A DNA stretch of 6,582 nucleotides, from the NCBI GenBank assembly GCA_001801825.1, contig MGYR01000068.1, forward strand, positions 1 through 6,582, in the 5' to 3' direction. The stretch is from Gammaproteobacteria bacterium RIFCSPLOWO2_02_FULL_56_15. Lineage in GTDB: Bacteria > Pseudomonadota > Gammaproteobacteria > Eutrophobiales > Eutrophobiaceae. Positions 1-5,782 of this stretch are shown in pieces. The notes under the pieces were generated by a model. It had not been told where the DNA came from. It did no database searches and saw only the letters and a list, made by a program, of their open reading frames with translations. The number at the start of each line of letters is the position of its first letter. The stretch's first letter is position 1. The translations under genes and the position numbers were made by a program.

Positions 1-420
1 GACCAGTTTTCTGAGCATCATCCTTTTCACATCAATATGGTAGGTGACCAACTTGTTTTTCGGTGTGACCTGACCGGTGAACTTCACCTGTCCGGCGCCC
101 AGCGCACGACCGCGTCCGGGGGCGCCGGTCCAGCCCAGGAAAAAACCGACCAGCTGCCACATGGCATCCAGTCCGAGGCAGCCGGGCATTACGGGGTCGC
201 CCTGAAAATGGCAGGCGAAAAACCACAGTTTTTCATTGATATCGAGCTCCGCGATGATCTGGCCCTTTCCGGCGCTGCCGCCATCCAAGTTGATTTTCGT
301 GATGCGATCGAACATCAGCATATTCGGCAGTGGCAACTGAGCATTACCCTCGCCAAACAGCTTGCCACGAGCGCAATCGATTAATTCCTCTCGAGTGAAA
401 CTGTTCTTCTTATTTATCAT
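1..420 (-). CDS. fabA: FabA, 3-hydroxydecanoyl-ACP dehydratase/isomerase (partial, 3' end outside window)
   Basis: This cytosolic enzyme dehydrates 3-hydroxyacyl-ACP and isomerises trans-2-decenoyl-ACP to cis-3-decenoyl-ACP, the branch point for unsaturated fatty acids made without oxygen. Reading the minus strand from the ATG at 420-418 gives 140 codons without a stop to the window edge, against about 171-172 residues for the family, so roughly the last 30 are missing. The N-terminus aligns with E. coli FabA from its first residue (MINKKNSFTREEL against MVDKRESYTKEDL, from memory), which fixes the start. The hot-dog core is plain: LPNMLMFDRI at 31-40, then CHFQGDPVMPGCLGLDAMWQ at 70-89. His71 and Asp85 are the expected catalytic pair (His70/Asp84 in E. 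coli numbering without Met). KFTGQV follows at 113-118. It is transcribed divergently from metY. There is no clear Shine-Dalgarno sequence before the ATG. fabB often follows fabA in gammaproteobacteria, but that region is not visible here. Confidence 0.96.
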   Translation of the reverse strand, partial: MINKKNSFTREELIDCARGKLFGEGNAQLPLPNMLMFDRITKINLDGGSAGKGQIIAELDINEKLWFFACHFQGDPVMPGCLGLDAMWQLVGFFLGWTGAPGRGRALGAGQVKFTGQVTPKNKLVTYHIDVKRMMLRKLV

Positions 421-429
421 AGTTCGATT

Positions 430-438
430 ATTATCTCA
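430..438 (-). promoter_or_regulatory. candidate extended -10 box for fabA
   Basis: On the minus strand the sequence TGAGATAAT carries GATAAT (5 of 6 matches to TATAAT) with a TG one base upstream, which is the extended -10 arrangement. No reasonable -35 lies 16-18 bases upstream. Transcription would start near 423-424, only 3-4 bases before the fabA ATG. Two TTGATA elements lie upstream on the minus strand (445-450 and 465-470), 20 bases apart, but neither is placed as a -35 for this box. The call rests on motif matching only. Confidence 0.35.
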
Positions 439-525
439 TGCCGATATCAATTTTTCTTGCGATTTATCAAGTGCTTTGCGTGAATCATAACGTCGCCAGG
501 AAATCACAGCCTGCGGTGACTTGGC

Positions 526-555
526 TTGGCACGGATGGAGATTCTGGTGGATAAT
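526..555 (+). promoter_or_regulatory. candidate sigma-70 promoter for metY-ispG
   Basis: TTGGCA at 526-531 (5 of 6 to TTGACA) is separated by 18 bases from GATAAT at 550-555 (5 of 6 to TATAAT). The predicted start near 562 gives a leader of about 35 bases before the metY ATG. That is too short for a SAM-type riboswitch, and I recognise no riboswitch fold or MetJ-like AGACGTCT repeat in the region between fabA and metY. The rest of 421-596 holds no other feature I can support. Confidence 0.45.
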
Positions 556-596
556 ACACGGTAATTTCCAATAAGAATAAAACCCGGGGTTACCCA

Positions 597-1868
597 ATGA
601 AGATTGAGACTATAGCGATACACGGTGGTTATTCACCGGACCCTACCACCAAGGCGGTAGCGGTGCCTATCTACCAGACCACATCGTACGCCTTTGACAA
701 TACCCAGCATGGCGCCGATCTTTTTGACCTCAAGGTCGAGGGTAATATCTATACCCGGATCATGAATCCCACCACGGCCGTCCTGGAGCAGCGGGTAGCG
801 GCGATGGAAGGCGGTATCGGCGCACTGGGGCTGGCATCCGGGATGGCCGCAATCAATTACTCCATACTGACCATCGCCGAGGCTGGCGACAACATTATAT
901 CCACCACCGCCCTGTATGGCGGCACCTATAATTTGTTTGCCCATACTTTTCCACAGATTGGTATTGAAACGCGGTTTGCGGATTCCAAGGACATAGATGG
1001 CATGGCCAGGCTCATCGATGCCAGAACCAAGGCGGTGTTTTGTGAATCCATTGGCAATCCGGCAGGAAATATTATTGATATTGCCGCTGTCGCTGAGATG
1101 GCACATGCTCATGGGGTACCCCTGATTATCGACAATACCGTGCCGACCCCGTACCTGTGCCGCCCTTTTGAACATGGCGGTGACATCGTCATGCATTCCC
1201 TGACCAAATATATGGGCGGACACGGCACGACCATCGGCGGCGTACTGGTGGATTCCGGCAAGTTTCCCTGGGTTGAGCATAAGAACCGCTTCAGACGCCT
1301 GAATGAACCGGATGTTTCCTATCACGGTGTCGTGTATACGGAAGCCCTGGGAGCCGCAGCCTATATCGGCAGAGCACGGGTAGTGCCGTTGCGCAACATG
1401 GGTTCGGCGATCTCGCCCTTCAACAGTTTCCTGGTGCTGCAGGGTCTGGAAACCCTGCCGATCCGGATGGATCGGCATTGTGAAAACACGCTGGCCGTGG
1501 CCGGATATCTGAAGCAGCATAAAAAGGCAGTCTGGATCAATTACGCCGGGCTGCCGGATCATCCTGATCACGGCCTCGTGCAGAAATACTGTGGTGGCCA
1601 GGCGTCCGGTATCCTCAGTTTCGGCATCAAGGGCGGACGGGAGGCCGGCGCCAGGTTCATCGATGCCCTGCAACTGATCACACGGCTGGTCAATATCGGT
1701 GATGCCAAGTCGCTGGCATGTCATCCGGCAACGACCACGCACCGGCAACTCTCCGCGGAGGAAATGAAACGTGCGGGTGTTTCAGAGGATCTGGTGCGTC
1801 TGTCCGTCGGCATAGAACACGTGGATGATATCCTCGCCGATATTGAGCAGGCTTTGGATAAGGTGTAA
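597..1868 (+). CDS. metY: O-acetyl-L-homoserine sulfhydrylase (MetY)
   Basis: This PLP enzyme makes L-homocysteine and acetate from O-acetylhomoserine and sulfide, the direct sulfhydrylation route to methionine; some members also accept methanethiol. The 423-residue length fits MetY (about 420-430) better than the shorter MetZ/MetB group (about 380-400). Family signatures are present in order: IYQTTSYAF at 25-33; YTR at 52-54, which contacts the cofactor phosphate across the dimer; SGMAA at 81-85, the phosphate-binding turn; YGGTYNL at 107-113, the ring-stacking Tyr; IIDNTV at 177-182, with Asp179 near the pyridine nitrogen; and HSLTKYMGGHG at 200-210, with Lys204 as the Schiff-base lysine. 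The MetY-type segment after it (GKFPWVEHKNRF and SYHGVVYTEALG, about 221-252) is intact, as is SLACHPATTTHRQ at 372-384. The usual NTVATP is NTVPTP here, a minor change. The protein is probably a cytosolic tetramer. The ATG follows a weak GGGG at 586-589. It is first in a unit with ispG. Confidence 0.95.
   Translation: MKIETIAIHGGYSPDPTTKAVAVPIYQTTSYAFDNTQHGADLFDLKVEGNIYTRIMNPTTAVLEQRVAAMEGGIGALGLASGMAAINYSILTIAEAGDNIISTTALYGGTYNLFAHTFPQIGIETRFADSKDIDGMARLIDARTKAVFCESIGNPAGNIIDIAAVAEMAHAHGVPLIIDNTVPTPYLCRPFEHGGDIVMHSLTKYMGGHGTTIGGVLVDSGKFPWVEHKNRFRRLNEPDVSYHGVVYTEALGAAAYIGRARVVPLRNMGSAISPFNSFLVLQGLETLPIRMDRHCENTLAVAGYLKQHKKAVWINYAGLPDHPDHGLVQKYCGGQASGILSFGIKGGREAGARFIDALQLITRLVNIGDAKSLACHPATTTHRQLSAEEMKRAGVSEDLVRLSVGIEHVDDILADIEQALDKV
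1860..1865 (+). promoter_or_regulatory. ribosome binding site for ispG inside the end of metY
   Basis: AAGGTG lies 9 bases before the ispG ATG, inside the last codons of metY and its stop. The more obvious GGAG at 1871-1874 abuts the ATG with no spacer, so it is badly placed to act as the Shine-Dalgarno. With only 6 bases between the two genes, translation of ispG is probably coupled to metY. Confidence 0.45.
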
Positions 1869-1874
1869 GCGGAG

Positions 1875-3110
1875 ATGTCAAAGTCATTTCGTCCCGGCTC
1901 GGCGAGGATAAGTATACCGGTGGATGTCGCCGGGCTAAGTATCGGTGGCGGCGCGCCGGTGGTTGTACAGTCCATGACCAATACCGACACGGCCAACGCA
2001 CAAGCGACAGCGGTACAGGTCCAGCAACTCGCCGAGGCGGGTTCCGAACTGGTTCGCATTACCGTCAACACCGAGGCGGCGGCAAGTCAGGTCGGCAGGA
2101 TCAGGGAGATCCTGGATGCTGCCGGTTGCCATGTTCCCCTGATCGGCGACTTCCATTACAACGGCCATACGCTGCTGGAGAAGTATCCCGATTGCGCCTG
2201 GGCGCTCGCCAAGTACCGCATCAACCCCGGCAATGTGGGGTTCGGACGGAACAAGGACAGCCAGTTCTCGATCATGATCGAGAAGGCGATTGAATACGGG
2301 AAACCGGTCCGGATCGGGGTCAACTGGGGCAGCCTGGATCAGGAACTGTTGCAGCGGTTGATGGATGAGAATGCCGCCTTACCCGCGCCCCGTCCGGCTG
2401 AGGATGTCATGCGGGAAGCCCTGATCGTCTCGGCGATCGGCAGCGCCGCCAGGGCCGAGGAACTTGGTCTGGCCCGTAACCGGATCATCCTTTCGTGCAA
2501 GGTCAGCGGGGTACAGCAATTGATTGCCGTCTACCGTGAACTGGCCGCCCGTTGCGATTATACGCTGCACCTCGGGCTTACCGAGGCCGGCATGGGATCC
2601 AAAGGGATCGTCGCCTCCACCGCCGCCCTCAGTGTCCTGCTCCAGGAGGGCATCGGTGACACCATCCGGATCTCCCTGACGCCGGAACCCGGCGGGGATC
2701 GCCGCCGGGAGGTGATCGTCGCTCAAGAAATCCTGCAGACCATGGGCTTCCGCTCCTTTGTCCCCTTGGTGACAGCGTGCCCCGGCTGCGGCAGGACCAC
2801 CAGTACGGTATTCCAGGAACTGGCAGACAGCATCCAGAGCTATGTACGCAAACAGATGCCGGTATGGCGGGAACAATACACCGGCGTAGAGACCATGCAG
2901 CTGGCCGTTATGGGTTGCATCGTCAATGGGCCTGGAGAAAGTAAGCATGCGGACATCGGCATCAGCTTGCCGGGCACGGGCGAGATGCCTTCCGCCCCGG
3001 TATTCATCGATGGTAAGAAGGTAACCACTCTGCGTGGAGAAAATATTGCGGAGGAATTCCAGCAGATAGTCGAACAGTACGTGCAGGAGCGCTATTCCGC
3101 CAAACCCTGA
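1875..3110 (+). CDS. ispG: IspG, 4-hydroxy-3-methylbut-2-enyl diphosphate synthase (long form)
   Basis: IspG (GcpE) reductively opens 2-C-methyl-D-erythritol 2,4-cyclodiphosphate to HMBPP, the penultimate step of the MEP isoprenoid pathway, using a [4Fe-4S] cluster and flavodoxin or ferredoxin electrons. The N-terminal TIM-barrel domain shows VVVQSMTNTDT at 29-39, GDFHYNGHTL at 91-100, YRINPGNVGFG at 114-124 and VRIGVNWGSL at 145-154. LHLGLTEAG at 231-239 and EGIGDTIRISL at 258-268 follow. The C-terminal Fe-S domain carries CPGCGR at 302-307 and MGCIVNGPGE at 346-355. Cys302, Cys305, Cys348 and Glu355 match the four cluster ligands of E. coli IspG (Cys270, Cys273, Cys305, Glu312). At 411 residues it is about 40 longer than the E. 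coli protein (372). The extra length sits mainly in the middle and in the stretch after the third cysteine, as in alpha- and betaproteobacterial IspG. All key residues are present. It follows metY by 6 bases, not the usual rodZ/hisS neighbours, and a convergent lon gene lies downstream. Confidence 0.96.
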   Translation: MSKSFRPGSARISIPVDVAGLSIGGGAPVVVQSMTNTDTANAQATAVQVQQLAEAGSELVRITVNTEAAASQVGRIREILDAAGCHVPLIGDFHYNGHTLLEKYPDCAWALAKYRINPGNVGFGRNKDSQFSIMIEKAIEYGKPVRIGVNWGSLDQELLQRLMDENAALPAPRPAEDVMREALIVSAIGSAARAEELGLARNRIILSCKVSGVQQLIAVYRELAARCDYTLHLGLTEAGMGSKGIVASTAALSVLLQEGIGDTIRISLTPEPGGDRRREVIVAQEILQTMGFRSFVPLVTACPGCGRTTSTVFQELADSIQSYVRKQMPVWREQYTGVETMQLAVMGCIVNGPGESKHADIGISLPGTGEMPSAPVFIDGKKVTTLRGENIAEEFQQIVEQYVQERYSAKP

Positions 3111-3128
3111 ATCCGCAAGAGCGTTGGC

Positions 3129-3152
3129 ATCGCTGCCCTCACCGACAGCGAT
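3129..3152. terminator. inverted repeat between convergent ispG and lon, possible terminator
   Basis: ATCGCTG at 3129-3135 pairs perfectly with CAGCGAT at 3146-3152, a 7-bp stem with a 10-base loop. It sits in the 90-base gap between the ispG and lon stop codons, where a shared bidirectional terminator would be expected. Neither strand has a T-run after the stem, so it is not a canonical intrinsic terminator. A second small hairpin, CGAC-TTT-GTCG, lies at 3173-3183. Either could stabilise 3' ends, or termination could be Rho-dependent. Confidence 0.3.
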
Positions 3153-3200
3153 AAATGCTTAGTTCGTTGCCGCGACTTTGTCGGGCCATGGAGGGGATGA

Positions 3201-5618
3201 TTAGCGTTTTGCCCCGAAACCACCGAATACGATCTCGGCAACCTCGCTGTAGCGTTTCACGAAATGCACCTCCAGGCCCTTCCGAAGATAATCTGGCAGT
3301 TCATCAAAATCCCGACGGTTGGCCTCCGGCAGGATCAATTCACTGATTTCCTCCCGCTTTGCCGCCACGATCTTTTCCCGGATCCCGCCTACGGGAAAAA
3401 TCCTGCCGGTCAGAGTCAATTCCCCGGTCATGGCCAGGGGCCGGCTGATCTTCCGTCCAAGCGCCAGTGACAACAGGGCGGTGGCCATGGTAATGCCGGC
3501 ACTGGGTCCATCCTTGGGGGTCGCGCCTTCAGGAACATGCAGGTGGATCATCTTCTTGTCGAAAAAGGTCGGCTCAACCCCCAGGCGCGTCAGATTCGCG
3601 GAGAGGTGACTGTAAGCAATCTCGGCGGATTCCTGCATGACCTGGCCCAGTTTCCCGGTGAAGCGAAAACCGCGGCTGTTGTCATGAACCGTGGTGGCTT
3701 CGATGGAAAGCGTGACACCGCCGAGGCTGGTCCAGGCGAGACCGGTGACGATACCGATGCCGGCCATTGGCTTCTGCCGTCGGAACAACGGTAAACCCAG
3801 GTATTCACTGATATTCCTGGTACCGATTCGAATCTTCCCAGGGTTGCCTTCCAGCAGTTTGACGATGGCTTTGCGCATGATCCGGTTGAACTGCTGCTCC
3901 AGTTGACGCACGCCGGCTTCCCGGGCATAACCCTCGATGATCTGCCGGATGGCCCTATCGGTGATCTGCAGTTGGCCGTGCTTGAGGCCTGATTTCTGCA
4001 GTTGCCGCGGCCACAGGTGGCGGCGGGCGATGAGTTCTTTCTCTTCGGTGATGTATCCCGGCAGGCGTATGTTCTCCATGCGATCCAGCAGTGGACCGGG
4101 TATGGTATCCAACTGGTTTGCCGTGCAAACGAACAGCACCCTGGAAAGATCGAAGCGGACATCGAGATAGTGATCCAGAAAACCGGAATTCTGCTCGGGG
4201 TCCAGTACTTCGAGTAGCGCGGAAGCCGGATCTCCCTGGTAGGATGCGCCGATCTTATCGACCTCGTCCAGCATGATAACCGGATTGGAGGTGCCGGCAT
4301 CGCGGATTGCCTGGATGAATTTGCCCGGCAGTGCCCCGATATAGGTGCGGCGATGTCCCTTGATCTCGGCCTCATCGCGCATGCCACCCAGGCTGAAACG
4401 GTAGAATTCACGCCCCAGTGCCTCGGCTATGGAATGACCGATGGAGGTTTTGCCCACGCCCGGGGGCCCGACCAGCAGCAGGATGGCGCCCGAGATCTCC
4501 TGCTTTTGCACGCCGATGGCGAGAAATTCGATAATCCGGGTCTTGATGTCATCGAGCCCGGCATGATCGCGGTCCAGGATCTCCCGCGCACGCTTCAGAT
4601 CCAGGATGTCCTCGGAATACTTACCCCAGGGCAGACTGCTCATAGCGTCAAGGTAGTTGCGTGTTACCGCGTATTCCGGTGAACCCTGTTCGAGATAGGA
4701 GAACTTCTGCATCTCTTCGTCGATGCGTTTCTGCACCGCTGCGGGGATCACGAGGCTTTTCATCCGTTCCTGGAAAAGCTCCATCTCCACCGTCTTGTCA
4801 TCCTTGGAGATGCCCAGTTCCTTCTGGATGGCTTTCAACTGCTCGCGCAGGAAGAATTCCTTCTGGCGGGCGCTCATTTGTTCTTCAACTTTTTGCCGGA
4901 TCTGCGCCTGCATGCCCGCGAGTTCAATCTCCTTGCGTAACAATAACAGGGTTTTTTCCATGCGCTTCAACAGGGGAACCGTTTCCAGGATCTCCTGCAA
5001 TTGGCTGTTGCTGGCGCTGGTCAACAACGCAGAAAAGTCAGTCAGCGGCGAGGCCTCCTCCGGATTGAAGCGATCCAGGAAGTAACGCAACTGTTCCTTG
5101 TAGATCGGGTTCAGCGGCAACAGTTCTTTAATGGTATTGATGATCGCATGCCCATAAGCCTTGATCTGATCCGGAGGTTCTGCCGGCTGGACCGGGTATT
5201 CCACCTGCACCAGGTAGGGCGGTTTTTCCGAGACCCAGCGGACAATTCGAAAGCGGCGGATGCCTTCCGCGATAAACTGCACGCGCCCGTCCTGGCGCTG
5301 TGGTTGATGTATCCGGACCACGGTGCCGACGGTATGGATATCCTTCGCGGCGGGTAATTCCTGGTCCCCCTGCTCCGACCAGCACAGACCCAGCATGCGC
5401 TGGGGTGTACGGCCAACCCGCTCGATGGTTTCCAGCCAATGATCTTCGCTGACCATCAAGGGCAGGGTCTGCGCCGGGAAGAAAGGACGCTCGGCCAGCG
5501 GGAGCAGATGGATCTGGTCCGGAAGGATTTCATCCTGCCGGGCCGGGACCTGTTGCAGCGTTTCGCCGGCAGTTGTGGTATCCGTGGTGATTTCCGTTTG
5601 CTGTTCTGCTTCTTTCAT
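3201..5618 (-). CDS. lon: Lon-family ATP-dependent serine protease, divergent N domain (Lon2/AsrA-like)
   Basis: Cytosolic hexameric AAA+ protease that unfolds and degrades damaged and regulatory proteins. From the ATG at 5618 it has 805 residues (E. coli Lon, 784). A Thr/Gln/Glu-rich tail (1-32) precedes the N domain (about 33-220; opening LLPLAERPFFPAQTLPLM), then a helical, probably coiled-coil stretch (about 220-285; SARQKEFFLREQLKAIQKEL). The AAA+ module has Walker A GPPGVGKT at 384-391, Walker B IMLDEVDK at 448-455, an arginine finger in LLDRMENIRL (Arg513) and sensor-2 GVRQLE (Arg571). The protease domain has PKDGPSAG with catalytic Ser706 and REKIVAAK with Lys749; their 43-residue spacing equals E. 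coli Ser679-Lys722. All catalytic residues are intact. The N domain differs from canonical Lon, and the usual clpX/hupB neighbours are absent. It resembles the second Lon of Pseudomonas (AsrA, PA0779), though I base that on memory. An in-frame TTG at 5702 would add 28 residues, but the promoter candidate at 5652-5678 lies downstream of it. Confidence 0.93.
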   Translation of the reverse strand: MKEAEQQTEITTDTTTAGETLQQVPARQDEILPDQIHLLPLAERPFFPAQTLPLMVSEDHWLETIERVGRTPQRMLGLCWSEQGDQELPAAKDIHTVGTVVRIHQPQRQDGRVQFIAEGIRRFRIVRWVSEKPPYLVQVEYPVQPAEPPDQIKAYGHAIINTIKELLPLNPIYKEQLRYFLDRFNPEEASPLTDFSALLTSASNSQLQEILETVPLLKRMEKTLLLLRKEIELAGMQAQIRQKVEEQMSARQKEFFLREQLKAIQKELGISKDDKTVEMELFQERMKSLVIPAAVQKRIDEEMQKFSYLEQGSPEYAVTRNYLDAMSSLPWGKYSEDILDLKRAREILDRDHAGLDDIKTRIIEFLAIGVQKQEISGAILLLVGPPGVGKTSIGHSIAEALGREFYRFSLGGMRDEAEIKGHRRTYIGALPGKFIQAIRDAGTSNPVIMLDEVDKIGASYQGDPASALLEVLDPEQNSGFLDHYLDVRFDLSRVLFVCTANQLDTIPGPLLDRMENIRLPGYITEEKELIARRHLWPRQLQKSGLKHGQLQITDRAIRQIIEGYAREAGVRQLEQQFNRIMRKAIVKLLEGNPGKIRIGTRNISEYLGLPLFRRQKPMAGIGIVTGLAWTSLGGVTLSIEATTVHDNSRGFRFTGKLGQVMQESAEIAYSHLSANLTRLGVEPTFFDKKMIHLHVPEGATPKDGPSAGITMATALLSLALGRKISRPLAMTGELTLTGRIFPVGGIREKIVAAKREEISELILPEANRRDFDELPDYLRKGLEVHFVKRYSEVAEIVFGGFGAKR

Positions 5619-5644
5619 GGGGCCTACTTTGACGATGAGCGTCC

Positions 5645-5678
5645 AGTATATGTATGGCAATGGACAAAGACTTTCAAG
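5645..5678 (-). promoter_or_regulatory. candidate heat-shock (sigma-32-like) promoter for lon
   Basis: On the minus strand CTTGAAA (5678-5672) is a full match to the sigma-32 -35 element. Twelve bases later TGCCATAC (5659-5652) keeps the CCAT core of the CCCCATNT -10 element. The predicted start near 5643-5645 leaves about 25 bases of leader before the ATG at 5618. A sigma-70-like TATACT (5650-5645) overlaps the far end but has no good -35. lon is a classical sigma-32 regulon member in E. coli, which fits. The sequence evidence is motif matching only. Confidence 0.4.
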
Positions 5679-5750
5679 CAGCGGGCCATAATTTTCTTCC
5701 AATAATACCCCGGCGCCGGTTCCGAAATTAAGCCCGTGACGCTTTTCAGG

Positions 5751-5756
5751 TACAAT
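5751..5756 (+). promoter_or_regulatory. candidate -10 box for acs
   Basis: TACAAT (5 of 6 to TATAAT) lies 26 bases before the acs ATG. The -35 position 17 bases upstream (5728-5733, TTAAGC) is poor, so an activator may be needed. A start near 5763 would leave a leader of about 20 bases that includes the Shine-Dalgarno. No good CRP-type TGTGA-N6-TCACA site is visible. A perfect 10-bp palindrome, CCGGCGCCGG, lies upstream at 5710-5719. Confidence 0.4.
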
Positions 5757-5770
5757 CCGGTGGAAATCGG

Positions 5771-5777
5771 AGAGGAG
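5771..5777 (+). promoter_or_regulatory. strong Shine-Dalgarno for acs
   Basis: AGAGGAG ends 5 bases before the ATG at 5783. It is the best ribosome binding site in the window and it fixes the acs start. Confidence 0.75.
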
Positions 5778-5782
5778 CGACC

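Noticed and set aside
37..384. A 115-codon plus-strand frame opposite fabA
   Set aside because: The minus strand encodes an unmistakable FabA with the His71/Asp85 pair; the plus frame is its shadow.
525..545. Sigma-54-like TTGGCACG upstream of metY
   Set aside because: It resembles the -24 half of a sigma-54 promoter, but the -12 position lacks the required GC/TTGC element. The same bases fit a sigma-70 -35 with a good -10 at 18 bp.
421..596. SAM or SAH riboswitch upstream of metY
   Set aside because: The gene function makes it plausible, but the predicted leader is about 35 bases and I see no conserved helix or pseudoknot pattern. The short TCAC/GTGA pairing at 504-519 lies upstream of the predicted transcript start.
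633..1748. A 371-codon open frame on the minus strand opposite metY
   Set aside because: It lies wholly inside metY, whose own frame carries all MetY catalytic motifs. The antisense product (Gln/His/Arg-rich) shows no recognisable domain, so it is a codon-bias shadow.
2379..2948. A 189-codon minus-strand frame opposite ispG
   Set aside because: It is fully inside ispG, has no recognisable motif and no ribosome binding site of note; a shadow of the real gene.
3590..4411. A 273-codon minus-strand frame in a second frame of lon
   Set aside because: It overlaps the AAA+ and protease region of lon on the same strand, and the lon frame is intact through it. It is not evidence of a frameshift.
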